64,000 bases of DNA from Varroa destructor (GCF_002443255.2 NW_019211454.1:5551858-5615857), one strand, 5' to 3'; counted from the stretch's first letter, positions 23,610-37,390 are shown. Numbers and translations are program-made. The notes: generated from the letters alone by a model not told the origin.

Positions 23610-25370
23610 AAGGCGACTGCACTGGTTAAGCTCATCAGAGAAAAAATAGGCATAAGCAAGTAGTCCATAAGGTCCACAGTGTGCACTGGCTTGTTCGTGG
23701 GGTCTTGGTGCCACCTTCGCTCCTCTCCTGACCCAGAATTGAATGTCGTCAGTTCATGAACAGCAAGTTTTCGATGCAACCAAAACGATTGTCGCCATAC
23801 GACGGCCCTTCAGATGCCAGTCATCTACTCATGTTATTACAGACCCCACTCGCGGTATTGGTGTTAAAAAATCGGTAGCAGACGTACTCCATTGAATTTT
23901 TTTACACAACTACAGAAGCATTATTTTCATGAGAAATAACTGTATATAAATTCAATGTGGATCGCAATTTTCATGAAAACGTCTAAGTCTGCACTTTGAA
24001 CCGCCTGACTAATGACGGACGCGTCCTATTTCATTCCCTAAAGGTCAAAGGCTGAAACGAATATCAAACGATACCATCATTAGACTGCAACTTGCGCGAT
24101 TTCTATTTTCTTTTACCTAATAAAAACACTGCGTTTTACTTGAATTCTAACAATCAATCTATTTGTTTTGTATTTGGCATCGCTCTCCATGACTTCTTCC
24201 TGTGTTTCAACCGATTCATCCATTCGTTTTAGCTAGAAAATTTCTCGTTCTGAGAAAGCCGGGCTTTGTGGCTTTGTCTGTTACAAATTTCACTTGCAAG
24301 TAATCAGAAAAGATGATTATACGTGAGGGGAAAAATACAGTGGATGCAGAAAGCTTTCTAGTCAAGCTCTTGCAGCGCGACTTCCATAATCTTCGTCCTG
24401 TGCGGTCAAGCTTAGTCGTCGTCGAGAGAAGTCATTTCGCTCCGTGCCTTTCCTATGAGGTAGCCTCGCTCGACTGGGCCAAATACACATTCTTGTTGAC
24501 CGTTTTACTATTCTTAAGCATCTCTCACTGTATGCCCACTAAGCATAGATCTAGTTAATTTCAAATTGGGTTTTTTTCTGGTGTACCTCTGGACTTGGGC
24601 CGTTCTCCCCGAGGCCAGTCGTTCCTTGCTTGGGGCACGAGGGCAGCACTTTTCGTCGGTGACAATTTTGTGCAAAAACCTGTCATTGTAGTTGCATTTT
24701 GTTCAGTATCAAGCAAAGCGTTAAGGGCCAATGGGAAGCCGTGTTTCCATGTGCGCTTTACGCGGTCTGCAGTGCTTCCAGACTTCCAATTTCTGAAAAA
24801 ATTACATGCTTAGCTCCTGGCCAATGAGCAGTCGTTTGCGCGGAACAGGGTCTGTTTTTCAAATTCGAGCTTCATCATTGAACTTGAAAACCATTTAAAC
24901 AGTCCTGTGGGTTATAGAGCTTTTGTTACACACAACATACATATCCCGGTGAACTTCTACAATGTCATTTACTGCGCCATGAAATTACAACTAACCTATA
25001 GCGAGGAAAGCTACACGGAAGTAAAGATTATAAAAAAAAACAACAGAAATGAATGATGTTTCGGCTTGATAATATAACTTCACAATAGAGTTCTTGCCTT
25101 GATGATCTCAAGGTCTTCTACGTGTTATCCATCATAGATACGCTTAAAGCCCTTGGCGTAAATATTATATTTCTGTCTATGTGTATTGTTTTTATATTAA
25201 TATTCATTACAAGCCGCATAAGCGCATTGTTATTGTTTGTTATAGCAGGTTTTCGTATTATTGTCAGTAGGATGTCAAACTCGTGTCGTACCTATTTTTT
25301 TACGTTTGTGATCCTTGTAGTGAACGTTTCGCTTTTACAGAAGCTATTTACCTAATTGAAGTTACGAGAA

Positions 25371-25401
25371 CCCAATAAGTGACATCTATGCCCAATAAGT
25401 G
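25371..25401. repeat. Direct repeat CCCAATAAGTG, 20-base period
   Basis: The 11-mer occurs at 25371-25381 and 25391-25401, consistent with a small tandem duplication. Confidence 0.8.
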
Positions 25402-25808
25402 CCGATAAGATTGTTGACAAAATATTTTGCAGTCCACTTAAAGCTAAATGTATGCCCTACTTTATAATACATTGTCTGAGACGCCTAAAGAAGTTAGATG
25501 CGCGTTGTCGTTATATTTAACAGTTATTTTAGTGGGTATTAGCAAATCACTATATACGTGTGGCAAATGATATGACCTTAAAGAGCAATCCTGTAAAAAA
25601 AAACTTACGAAATATGTTCAGATCGTCTCATTCGATCCCTACCCTTCCTTACAGTCAATTTAATAGGGGTTTCCATCCGTTCAAATTGCGCTGAGGGTCT
25701 AATTTGTAAATAACGTACAATCTGCGAAGGAATTTTAGACAAACGAGCCACTGTCAGTCATACGACGTCTATCCTAGTTCCAGATATTTGCTTTCGGCTT
25801 AGCCTAAG

Positions 25809-25855
25809 GCAGCTGAATTTCAGCTGCGGCAGAATGCGGCCTGCGAAGCGCATTC
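25809..25855. repeat. Two adjacent inverted repeats in a GC-richer patch
   Basis: GCAGCTGA/TCAGCTGC (25809-25827, 3-base loop; contains the E-box CAGCTG twice) is followed by GAATGCG/CGCATTC (25832-25855, 10-base loop). Confidence 0.85.
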
Positions 25856-26612
25856 ATAGAGAACGCCCGGTCCTATTCCCGGCGCGAACATACGCGACAG
25901 ACAGATATATTCTGTTTCGGAAAAATGGCTAAAAAAATCTTGTTCGCTACGCGTTGGTCCTGGCTTAAAAGCAAACGTATATATACATTTAATCCCAATG
26001 CAAAAACACTACCTTTTCCATATATGTCTGCAAAGTTAGACTCATATTTGTTAATAATTGTTTTATAGCTTAATCAGGTCATGTCAAATACGGTGAAAAA
26101 ATACAGTATAAAGAGAGTGTACGACACTTAAATACATAAATGTACGAAAGATGCATTGCAAAGAAAAATCCGTCAACACAGTTATCTAGCCTAAGATATA
26201 GAGAAAACTTTTCAGAAGATGATAATTGCACTATTTCTTTATAGACATAAGACGACATATTGATATGTTTGTTGCTTCGTGACAGTCTGATTCAGGGCTA
26301 TATGTATGTAGTTTTCTACCTGATTGCCCCTAGGGCACGATGTTTGTGCTTTAGCCGACTCTAAAAGCGCGTAATATTTATTCGAATTACTGGAACAATG
26401 TTTCTCCTTCAATACAGCCACAGAGAAGCGGCTCTTTGAGATCTATGTAATTGATTATACATGTCTTTTTCATTTTTATTATATATCTAAGGATGATGCA
26501 TCTGTATAAAGAAGTTTTTCGTTCTGCTCGCGAACGTTTGATAAGTTCATTAGAAAAAAGTTTCAAACTAAGGTATCTATTTTTACTTGTACATTTAGCT
26601 TTTTTCTCTCAG

Positions 26613-26757
26613 GATCAAAGGAAAAGTCACGCGTGTGGAAAGACGCCTGGAAGCCCAATATGCCACTTTTGACATTAACTACTTAAAAATCTCCATTTTC
26701 TTTCGAGCGACTTGCATCCTTTCTGCGGGCATAGCGCAGACGCTCCGTCATTCGTAG
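26613..26757 (+). CDS. Candidate terminal exon after a very strong acceptor
   Basis: The acceptor is a near-ideal CTTTTTTCTCTCAG (ending 26612). With one leftover base the frame is open for 47 codons: IKGKVTRVERRLEAQYATF, then DINYLKISIFFRATC and so on to TAG (26755-26757). Another frame from the same AG is open for 23 codons, and the third for 19. The product looks basic, then hydrophobic; family unknown. An upstream exon ending in phase 2 would be required and none was identified. Confidence 0.2.
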
Positions 26758-28737
26758 CCAATATAACATGCAGTTATGACGTGAACTTTTTCAATAGGTC
26801 CATCAGTCATTCTTTTATCGTGGCAACTTCTTAAGGCAGCGAAAAGGTTACTTCGGCCGATTCTTCCACTTTTAAGAAGGGAAGAAGCCAGCCTTTCAGT
26901 GGTCTTCGTTCGTAGCTTGATTGGTTCCGCGGTACGTGCCCATAACAGCGAACATAAGGCGGTACGTTGGAGTGAAAATAGGCCGTACAAGCTATCGAAT
27001 GAATATGGTTCCCGGGTCAATGAGTAAGACTAAGGTCATGTATGAACCTCAGGCCTATTCGCAACAAGCTTGGAAAGTAATATGAGGCCAACGACAACCT
27101 ATTCTTATGCTGGTCACCTGGGTGGAGCTGGATCACTTGGGCTTTTGCTCCGCTTTTAGTTATCGTGGTTTATATTCGATGACTAAACATCTGGCAGACG
27201 GACAGAGACTCATTGGCACAATGAAAAGGGGAAACGAAGAACCTCTGATTGTGATAGTTTACTACTGTGGATCGGTGGAGACTAAAGCGTGAGGTTTTTG
27301 TCATCTTTACTGAGATATTTTGCCGTTTCATTTGCTGTAAGCGCATAATCACCGTTGGCCTCATGTTACTCCGAAAGGACGGATTCATTACCTCGAACTA
27401 AACCATTTTTATATAAATAAATTTAGAGGCCTCGACCCAGCTGATTGTTAATGAGTAATGTGGGCATGCGTGAATAATCTTGTCTGCTTAATGAAGAGTG
27501 ATTCTATTCACTGAATATCGGTGGAACAGCGTTATCTAATACCGTTAATATCTACCTTGCTAATATGTTTATATAAAGCGATTAAGTATATTCAGATATC
27601 GATCGAAAGATATAGTCGTCCACCCAGTGAATATGTCCGGCTGAAGAAGTAATATAGCTCGCTTTGCATAGAACATCAACACCGCATTTAACGCACAACA
27701 GCCCTGACGTACGTACGACGGTCTATAAAAAGTTAGGCCACTGCTTGTTATTCAGTGCCTGACGTGAAGGTGAGATGGGTACGGCGAACCCTTTTGGTGG
27801 CCGATTACGGATATAGTTCCATTCAGGTTCAGGACAACAAACGTCGGAGATGTTCAGACATCAGAGTGCATTCTCTTGTACCACTCCAAAGCGCTGCCTA
27901 CTGGTGCTATTACTCAGCACCCGCTGTGCTAAAGAAACATCGGTTATTTGACCGTTGGAACGACTCTATCGCCAACATGAACCAACCTGGCGACTCGTTT
28001 CTTTTTTTGCAAATAGGTTAGGTTACTCACGGCTTCGACGAACAAGTTCTAGGTAGATAGGAAACGCCCTGCGGAGCTAGAACCTATTCCTAGATTCTAA
28101 CTCCGCATGGCGTAAACTCAGAATTGGTGTTTACGAACTAACCTTTATCTCAAATTCTACTGTAACGCTAACCAAGTATCGAACGTTGGATAACTATAAA
28201 AAATCTGCGCTAGAAATCAAAGTAGAACCATATTTAGTATCAAAATATTTAACTCAGTTTCAGAATGACCTACCTAAATGTGTAGAGAATATTGGAGAAC
28301 GCTTAGTGTATAGTCCCTATTCCAACCCTCCATGCGGTCTAGTATTGTAACACTGAGCATGTTGCTTTATACCCTGATATCTAATTCATATTATCGTCAC
28401 TCTTGTTCTACTTAAGCTTGTTTAACGCTACATACTCGTCAAATATATAAATTCGACAGCGGGCATAGACATACCTCATTTCGTGCGAGAAGCGCCAGAC
28501 GTCGTCTAACGTAACGTTTAGAGTCCGCGCCAGACGTAAACGCTTATTCATTTATCAATCGTCGAGTAATATTAAGCGTCTAGAGTAAAATACACCTTTA
28601 AGGAAAGCTTTTTTAATATTGTAGAAGATATCAACTACGTCATATCACGCAGTGGATCTTCCATACACTATAAATGTTTCTTCAGTGGCCTGTTCTAGCC
28701 TCTACTTTTCGAGCTTTACGTTAGGCACACCATCAGA
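26758..28737. other. No supported gene
   Basis: A 33-base open segment ending AAG|GTGAGA at 27770 and a T-rich acceptor at about 28018 are the only splice-like signals, and they do not make a convincing exon. Confidence 0.45.
28492..28537. repeat. Direct repeat GCGCCAGACGT, 35-base period
   Basis: The 11-mer occurs at 28492-28502 and 28527-28537. Confidence 0.75.
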
Positions 28738-28843
28738 TGGGTGGCTCCTAGTACGAAACAGAGTTTGTCTGTGCCCGGGTTCGAACCTAGACCTTGCCCT
28801 AACAATAAGACAAAAGCAGCGCTCTATTATCGTCGTCTTTGTA
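28738..28843 (-). repeat. tRNA-derived SINE relic, copy 2 (best preserved B box)
   Basis: On the minus strand: GATAATAGAGCGCTGC (D-arm-like, near 28828), TTAGGGCAAGGTC, a perfect B box TAGGTTCGAACC (near 28780), then the tail CGGGCACAGACAAACTC, TTTCGTACTAGGAGCC. The tail aligns with copy 1 (CAGGCAAAC, TCTCGG, GTGCTGGGA). The order and spacing match a tRNA head followed by a unique body. Confidence 0.55.
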
Positions 28844-29552
28844 GTACTACTGGACTCACTCTCCTATTGTCAAAAGTGACATTCGACTGACTGCTTAGTA
28901 ATCGTCGCGTCGTAATAATAGTTTGCGTATCTCGTATGTATTGTTTTAGTATCATTAGGGCAGTTTAATTAGCTATATATTCTAGATTTTTGTCAACTTT
29001 TGGAAACCTGGACACGATTTTGGCTTCCCACTCTCGTAATAGCCATTACGCTTTTATCTCTATTGTGCCTTTATATTCTTCGAGCGAATACATGAACATC
29101 ATAGGCGTTTCAAAAATGAAGGTAAAGCACGAGTTTAGACTGGTTATTTCATTAATTTTTTTTTCAGTTTCTTGAAATCCAAGCAAATGCTCTAAACAAA
29201 AAACACATTTTTTGACTCTGAATAATTGGGTCATATCGATGAAAACATTATCAAATGAAAAGATCTTTGAGAACTATTTAGATAGGTGATAAACAGACAC
29301 CTTTTACGAATTTCTTATTAATTCACTTGCGGAATAAACATTTTTACTCAAAGTAAGTTACGACTCAAAAGTTTATTTAGAAATCGCCTCGTGAACAAAA
29401 CGCATTATTTATTTACAAATAAGTAAAACTTTTTTGTTAATTGTGACCAGTCTTTGGTAATGGGGTTGCTTTGCAATTCTTGTACACGATTCTCCATCGC
29501 TATCACGACACAGAATCATCTTGTCTAAGTACTTAGTAATATTATGTCGCTT

Positions 29553-29614
29553 TGTTGGCGCGATGGGAGGGTCGTCGGTTTAACGAGTATGACGTTTCGC
29601 GTACGATTCCCAGC
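29553..29614 (+). repeat. tRNA-like relic (A box and B box)
   Basis: TTGGCGCGATGGGAGG resembles an A box and, about 40 bases on, GTACGATTCCCAGC resembles a B box with one mismatch. There is no acceptor-stem pairing, so this is a SINE or pseudo-tRNA remnant rather than a functional tRNA gene. Confidence 0.35.
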
Positions 29615-30526
29615 TAAAATTTAGCGATTTTCCAAATGGCCTGATCTCTTAATGTCAAGATGGATACCATCACTTTGTTTATTAACAAAATTAGTTCATT
29701 ACCTCTCTGCAGGACGTGTTGTTTATCACAGGGACATTGTTCTCACTGAGAGACTTTAAGGCGCTTATATAAAAATAATTTTGCGCTGTAAAGCAAAACC
29801 CCACCAGTACAGCTATCGAAACGCTCGTATCGTTGTAGTTTCCCCGATTTATATTTCATAAATGTATGTATTTTATAAGTTCAAATAGACGTTATTATTA
29901 GCTTATCTACGCATGCCCGCCCGATTACCACGTTCATGTTTTCGGAGTTTTTTTTGCCATACGAGGCCAAATGGCTTTAGCGATCACTTCGATCCACATC
30001 GGCCTTTTTGCGGGTCTTGCAAAAATTATATTCTTAAAGTCAAACATAACACTAAATAATAGGAAATCTGAGAAAGCTGCGCACGTCGATTATGTAGATC
30101 CATTCGAGCCTTCGCAGTAGTATAGGGCCGTACAATTCCCTATACATAGAACAGCGAACAGCAAATGTTCCTCGTACCGATAGGATTTTAGTCCTCTCCT
30201 TCGATAAGGTGAAGCGGATGGGTCCGCTCTTGTCTTTTTGAAATCCAATTTTGACGCATACACCCGCTATTATCACTGTACTTTTTTGGCGGATACGTCT
30301 TTTAGCATACTGTATGCGTTGCGAAATACGACGATGTTATTCCGACAGACTAACAAGGCAAGCCTCGGCCTGTTTGTTAAGGGCTTAATTCTGAATGGAT
30401 AATGCCAGTACGAAGCATGGCGCGTGATTTATTGATAGTGTCTTATTTCCCATTTATGTGATGTACTTTGTTTTGGCATTTTTCTTATATGCCTATTTTA
30501 GGAATTAAAATACAAATCGGGAGAGG

Positions 30527-30576
30527 TTCGTTAATTTTTTCGCTATAAACGTTCGTTAATTACTTTGCTATAAACA
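30527..30576. repeat. 25-base tandem duplication, two copies
   Basis: TTCGTTAATTTTTTCGC and TTCGTTAATTACTTTGC begin the two units; both end CTATAAAC plus one base. There are about four differences between units. Confidence 0.9.
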
Positions 30577-33438
30577 ACTGACCTGGAAAGTTTGAATTTC
30601 GCGGGTTACATGAGATTTTATGTTCCGTGCATCATAGTAACTCGTAATCACGTCACAACTGCCTCGTTTCTAAAAGCAGAATATCATTTTCATATTGGTG
30701 AATTTGTTATTAATTTTTTTTGGCATACTCACGTAGATTAGGTGGTGCAAACAATCTAATGTGCCAACATTACTCGACCAGATTTGGTCTGAAAAATGGA
30801 ATAACAACAAATGCTTTTTTCGTGTACTTCGAGCTTAAAAGATGTATCTGGGACATAGGGCGTCTGAGAACCAGTTTTCTCAGTCGGATTTCAAACAAAC
30901 AGTAAGTGCCCTTGAACCGTCAAAAAAGCCTGCTACTTTCCATAGCCTATGGCGTAAAATGTCTCAGTCACTGTTTATCATACATTGTATATATAATCTT
31001 ACGGAAACAAAATACTTTCCGAATCCACCGAAAATCTCTAACTCATTGGAGAGCTAGCTGTCGCATGCGAACACCAGCAAGAAGATGCACAATACACAAT
31101 CACATCTCTTCACGTATCAAAACAACGAACACAGATCTGTTCTTCAACAACATCTTCTTGGCTGAGCTAGCGAGTCACCCGGCTGTCACTTATGCCGCTC
31201 GGTTAGCTCACGGTATCGTACTTACATAACTGAGTTACGTTAATGTCATAATAGTGAACGTAATTGCCTTCTCGAAGGGGTACAAGCCGATGTACTATCT
31301 CCTACACAGCAGTTTCTCACAGTCGTCGCTGAAGGAATAGATAACAACAAAAACCAAGATTTTGGCCGTTTATGTTAAGACAGGTGGAAGAACAATGCTA
31401 TGGTTCGTGTCATTGGTATACTAAATTAACTCATACGGCCCGTCAACGCACACAAGAGCTTACCATTCTGCCATTTCATACCGTGTCAATTGCATTTACA
31501 ACTCAATTTCTGTATTACAGTATGTCTCCTCACAATCTGCTTAGTAATACCTGGCATTGAAAGGTCGTTGCTAGAGAGAAATAGATAGCTACTTATTATT
31601 CAATTGTTTTATACCAGAAGTTTGCTTTTCCAAATGAAGCAAACATGGCGTTTAGTATAGCTCGCCTGAAGCCTTTGTTTCCAAGTAGACTTAATTCTCT
31701 CCTGGACTGCAAATAACTTTACGTCTTTTGACGAGTTACGCGCTACGTTCATTAGCCCTCAACCGAACTTACACACGTTAATATGCAACAAGCCTCCATA
31801 TGTTGCTATTGCTTTTACACCGAAGGCAACTAAATTTAGAAGCTCTATTTTTTCACAGAAGTGAAATTCTATGTAATCGTCATATAATTAAAAAAGATAC
31901 CAATACATTTGTCGCTACAAATTCCCCATTAAGTTTAACGCACTCCTCTCTGCTCGACATCCAATAGGATTATTCCACGCTGATTTCGTTTTCCAGAAGT
32001 ATCGTTAACGAGGTGTATTCCTTTCATGGGGACCGGCAATCCCGTGACGAGTGCTCTCCTAATAATAGATCCTTTTCTATAAGCCGTAAACGGTAGCGTT
32101 GATCTTATCGTAGACGTTCAGTTTGATCGAGGCTAACATCGGAGTGCGTCGGAGCAACTGACGATAATGTAGCCAGAGCTATGGCTATATCGGAACGATA
32201 TTTGGTGCAGCTTGTTGTAACAATAATGATTATTATAGCTAGGAGCGAATTTGTTGAGGCGTGACCGACCGACGCTTTCGAGATCGGCCTAACATCATAT
32301 TCCGCAATGCGATTATAATAACCCCCACGAGCCATAATTCCCATGTAGAATTACGCATCCGCGCCAAAAGTATAGTTGTCACTTTGCAAATGACCGAAAG
32401 CGAACTTGAGCCATTTATTTCTCCCTCTATCAGATCGTGCTCGACACAGACTTAACTACGGCCGCAACAGGCCAACCGAGCTGGGATACTTCCGGGCTAT
32501 GACAACGTCCATCAAATTTTCGTTCTTGTCGGGCCTGTTCCATGTTGGAGCTTTATGGCTGAGTGTGTGCTTGAGCACGCTGGATAACTAACGACAGATA
32601 AATCATGCTACATGGGCCTGTATCTGTGTATCAGGCAGAAGTAGTATTTTGATGAATTTGATGAGTAAGTGAGGTGATCTATGAACTCTAATGGTGATGA
32701 TTCTTATCATGAGGTTAACTGACGATATCATTGTCGTATGCGCTAGATAAGGTAAGTAACTTTTACAAGAAAAAGTATGTTTTGGGAATTAGGTTTAGGA
32801 AAGTCGTATGTGACTGTCAATTACTACGGTGATTAGCTTCGTATCTCAGCAACAATTTTCTGTGGCAGAAATCTAAAGTTTAAAAATACGCTTTAAGGCC
32901 GTTCTCTTTTTTTACGAATCCATAACAGTAATACCGCTGACTCTGAATTTAGGTCTTCTTTGTTTAAAAGCATTTGCGGTCGTCTTTCTTAGAACTCCAC
33001 ATTGTGAACATGAACATAGTTCTAGAGTTCTTAAACAAACCGACCTCCGTACGAGGGCAAAAGGGCTAGCTCTGTGCCTGCATCGCACCACCGATGATCG
33101 ATCCATATTTTCTTCACAGGAACAAGGCCGCCCGTTCTTACGGAGCACTTTGCTTAATGGACAGCCCAAGCAAGAGTACGAAAAGCAAGGAGCCTATGAC
33201 TTCGGCGGCATCGGTTCGACTGGGGTCGACCAGTTCGGATAAGCTCGCCTAAGGAGCGCCAACATCCCTCGTGTCTAAAGCGCATGACCGACAAGATCCA
33301 TCGTCCTTTTTTCGAAGTTGCTGGCTTACAACGAACTCATTAAGCACCCGGGTCCCCTGCCATTTCTGCGGTCGCTCTTCCTCGCTTTCATCTCCTCCTG
33401 CTGCTAATGGCAATATTCTTCTTATTTTTTTCCGCTAG

Positions 33439-33627
33439 CTATTAAAGATATGGGGCGGACGCGTGGGTTTTTTTCCCATTCTTTTTTCGATGTCGCCATC
33501 GTTCGCCGGTTGTAACACCGTTTGTGCCTGCGCATGGGTCTATTTGGAAGCCACGAGAAGGCTCTTACTTCTTCTGCGAACTCCTGGTTTGGCAGAGTTC
33601 TTTTTTTACCGCTATCATCAGGTGTGC
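33439..33627 (+). CDS. Candidate exon in a GC-rich patch, phase 0 both ends
   Basis: The acceptor (CTTATTTTTTTCCGCTAG, ending 33438) is strong, and the GTAAGT donor at 33628 is consensus; CAG|GTGTGC at 33622 is an alternative in the same phase. The 63-codon frame reads LLKIWGGRVGFFPILFSMSP, has three closely spaced cysteines (CNTVCAC) and a Leu run (RRLLLLLRTPGLAEF). Without splicing the frame runs on to TAA at about 33727. It is T- and C-rich, so low-complexity DNA may be inflating the frame. It is phase-compatible with the exon at 38226. Confidence 0.25.
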
Positions 33628-33838
33628 GTAAGTTTCCTCTTTTCTGTCCCCTCTTCCTCTCATGTGCATGTGTGTAGTTGTGGTGTCTTGTGTGCTGTAC
33701 TGATAAGATGTGATCCGGATCTGCTATAAAATATTGTAAGGGAAAAAAGTATAGAACGAAGGGGATACACGGGTTTATAGGGAGCTGATGGATCTTATTA
33801 GAAAGAAACTCCGACTCATTTTTGCTCCTTCACTGGAA

Positions 33839-33890
33839 TACGAGGAATATTATTACGGAGTACGAAGAATAATAATACTAGGAACACGAG
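33839..33890. repeat. Imperfect 21-22 base tandem repeat
   Basis: Units beginning ATACGAGGAATATTATTACGG, then AGTACGAAGAATAATAATAC, then AACACGAGGC decay to the right. Confidence 0.6.
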
Positions 33891-34561
33891 GCGTACTGTC
33901 TTGTGGGCTGAAGGCAGCCTCTTTGCATACTGGGGCAGTCACCGCAAAGAAGAACTCAGCCTTGTTGGACTGGACCGGCTTTCCGTTGGCCATCGCCCCT
34001 CCTGGGACGCGAAGACATTGCCATTTAGCGTCGTCATCAAGTGTCTTCCGTTAAAGCGTAAAACGAACAAGCGAGGGGAAAAAGAGAGACTAAAGATCGA
34101 TGCCATAATCTGCCTGAGTGGTTCAATCAAGGGTTGGAACACAAGCTAAGCGCCATTGTCCCTAACGGACTCGCAAAGCTCTACGTTGTGAATCAACCAG
34201 CTAATTAGCCAGCACGTGTTCGGCAATGCGCAAATAATCATGTCAATTATACTAAGCCTTTATGACAAAATACAGACGGCCTAGAGAAGACAGTTCGACA
34301 CTGGTAGTCACTGACGATACCGTCCTGGAAGGTATCTTACTACGCTTCAACGGTACGATAGTATAATCAATTAGTCGAAGTAATATTAAAACAAAAGCCG
34401 GGCTGTTGTGGTATCAAAAAAATGAGCCAACCCAACCCCAGGTGCAGAAAAATGTGCATCTAGTGAGTGCTAGTGGGGCAATATTGGCATTATGTCTACA
34501 TTACCGCGGTAAATAACGGGACGTGAAACTAGAAGGCTCGAAGAAACAGAAAGATAGGAGT

Positions 34562-34587
34562 GCAAGCAAGCAAGCAAGCAAGCAAGC
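34562..34587. repeat. (GCAA)n microsatellite
   Basis: Six perfect tetranucleotide units. Confidence 0.95.
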
Positions 34588-35968
34588 TTTTGTCGATTGT
34601 TCTTTTAAACCCGTTAAATAATTAATGTGACGTATGGCCGACTATAAAAAGTAAGTGAACTTGTGCTTGAAATGTACTACGCATAACTCCAAAGTGGATT
34701 ATCTAAGGAAAAAAAAATATCTAAAAATTCATAGGGATGTTGCCCTATGTGCCTACGTGCTCCTATTTATTTAATAAATGTAAATATGGAGCCCTAGCGT
34801 ATATTCGAGATAGCACACCATGCGTGTATTATCAAGCGAAGTGGTATTACAGTACAATGGAAAAACTCTTGAACTATGTGAACGTTTGTTACCAGTCCAT
34901 ATTGGAAGAACTCATGTTTTGTATCGTGCAAATATACATTAGCGACCACGATTAATCAAAAATGAAACAAAGAGAAACCGAACTTTCATAATAGCCTTTG
35001 TGTTGTGCTATAATAAATGTGATCTAGAAAATCTTTATTCGACCGTTCCTTTCTTCCCTATACGGACTACGTCGAACACTTCTCGAATAACTGTACCTCT
35101 TACAACTTCCGTATACAACGTATTGTAATGCTTTACGCGACTCCTAACTTCGTTGAGGCTTGCTACTTTTTACGTGGAAATAAGCGAACTCAAAGGCGTT
35201 CTTTATAAAATAGGATGTGGAAACATTTCCTATATGGAAGGATTATGCCAGCCGGCCCATATGGCTCGTGTGTCGTCTGGCTTTAAGCCGATTTACATCT
35301 CACACGAACATCGTTGAATGAAAACCATTACTTTACCTAAAGTATTTTCAAAATCTAAAGACGTTCGGGCTTTACTTATACTTTCTTTATGTTTATAATT
35401 TACACTCTGCATCTTCTTACAGTGGTACTACAAATCTTCGTTAGTAAGCCTTCGTGTATCAACCTCGATTTAATACGAGCAACCATCTTCCAAGAAAAAA
35501 AATACTGCCGGGAAAGGAACGAATGCTTTTCATATAATCATTTGACGTTTTCTAGATCGTGCACCTACCGAAGGTTTGCTCAGTCCTAATGGCCTGCAAA
35601 GTAGCTGCGTGTTAATAAGATTCTGTCCAGCAGGAAGAGCCGGATTAACCACCGATCATACGAAGTTGCTCTTTTGTAGCAAAGAACCTTATCAACGCAC
35701 AATTCCTGATCTTGCTTTTAATATTACGTCTAATGTTGTTTATTTCATAAATACGCTGTTAAATACTAACTCGTAACGTATCGATCAGAAAAAATACTAT
35801 AATATATTACATTATGTTTATTACATTTTTAGGTTGGGAGTGAAATTAACTGATACTCAAAAATCTTTTGACAATCTTATAATTCTACCTGAATAATGAC
35901 TTTCACTTTTGTTAGGTTCTGTTCATCCAATACCCTCGATCATATCTCTCTTTACTCTATATAACACT

Positions 35969-35971
<3 letters not shown>

Positions 35972-36017
<46 letters not shown>
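35972..36017. repeat. (TA)n microsatellite
   Basis: An uninterrupted TA tract of about 46 bases. Confidence 0.95.
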
Positions 36018-36020
<3 letters not shown>

Positions 36021-37390
36021 CTAAGCCGTATTAATGTGTTATATAATTGGAATTGTAAATTAAAAACTTTTCTCTCATTTAGACTACACTTACCCGAGAC
36101 CCGAACAGCCCGTTCGAAGTAATAAAGTGCTTTCAAATCAAAAATGCGCGCACAAAATACCATAATTAAATACAGTTATCTCACAAAAATGATCCTCTAT
36201 TATTGGACGCTTTGTTAATGCGCTACAAGATAGCGACCAAATATGTGTATTCGAAAGGTAACTTTAGAACGTCTGTAAACTTAACGATGGATACAAACCA
36301 TAGCATATGCCTGCTAATTTTCTAACTGACATAAGAATACGAAGTTCGAACAGTTTTACATAGAAGCCACCAATTGCAAAGGTCAAAACTGGTACCGCGG
36401 CAGACGACCCGGTTCATATCGGTTTCATAAGGATTATGGTCCAAACATCTTTTAAGTATATCTTACGGGTAATTGAAAAAAAAAATACGATATATATTTC
36501 TGAATTTTTTTTTCTGGTCCTAACGAACAGGACTCAGACTGTTCGAATGAAAACCGTTTACAGGACTCGCATGCAGGCAGAATTCATACAAGTGCGCATT
36601 GTTGGACTAAAAAAGTTGTTTATGTACATAATATGTATTGCAGAACCGCGTATATTCGAGAACATATTTACCTAGAAGCCTACACCAACGCCTCAGAAAT
36701 ATGGGTTACGCAGATTCGCTTGTCTGGAATTACGTAGAATATATTGGTAGATTAACTGCTCCGCAACGCGGGTGTTTCAAACTCTCCTGAAGACCATACC
36801 GCATTCGATGACCACTTACGAATAAATGAAAATAACATGATTTCTACATCTAAAAAGGCATATTGATTCGAACCAGGTTATAGGCTATGGCTAAATTTAA
36901 GGTTTTCGTTGTATCTATAGTAATATTGGGAATCATAAATATAATTTACACTTACTTTAATAGAAACAATGTAAATCCTATTGCCAGAATACAAAACGAA
37001 TCATACCAGTCAAACGTGATTTTTACAGGCCCCGTATAAGCATCCATAGCTTTCAAACGGTTCACCATCAGCTGAGTCGGGCATTTGTCATATCAACAAT
37101 CACAACAGCAAAGAACGCGAAAACTTCTCGTTACTTTGGTGTTATTTCAGCTCGACAATGTCCTTGATTCATAAAGTCTCAGCTGCCCCCTACCAAGCGT
37201 ATGGTTACCCCCGGTTTGCCATACCCGACCAGGTTTTAGGAGAAAGTTCGCGCTTCTTGTAGCTGCCAGCCTAACTTATTCTATATAGCAGCGGTATTGT
37301 GATCGTTCAATGTGTACGTTCGTATAAATGCTCTAGACGAGATGGTCAATGTGTTCGCTCTAAACATGTTTTTTCGTATTTATTTATTAG

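Larger units (their letters stand above)
23178..26612. other. No supported gene; microsatellite and inverted repeats
   Basis: This stretch holds a (TAC)n tract at 23581, a GC-richer 83-codon frame without ATG near 24565-24813 (no splice support), a direct repeat CCCAATAAGTG at 25371 and 25391, and two adjacent inverted repeats at 25809-25855. Confidence 0.5.
28844..33438. other. No supported gene; tRNA-like relic and a 25-base tandem duplication
   Basis: Two strong features only: a tRNA-like relic (29553-29614) and an imperfect tandem duplication (30527-30576). A very strong acceptor near 29176 is followed by just 15 open codons. GC rises from about 33.2 kb. Confidence 0.45.

Noticed and set aside
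24565..24813. Plus-strand 83-codon frame in a GC-richer patch
   Set aside because: No ATG at a sensible place, no splice sites, ends in an AT-rich noise-like tail.
36530..36740. Up to 69 open codons after an acceptor near 36529
   Set aside because: Two frames are open and neither has a donor or partner exon; composition of the longer one is His/Cys-rich.
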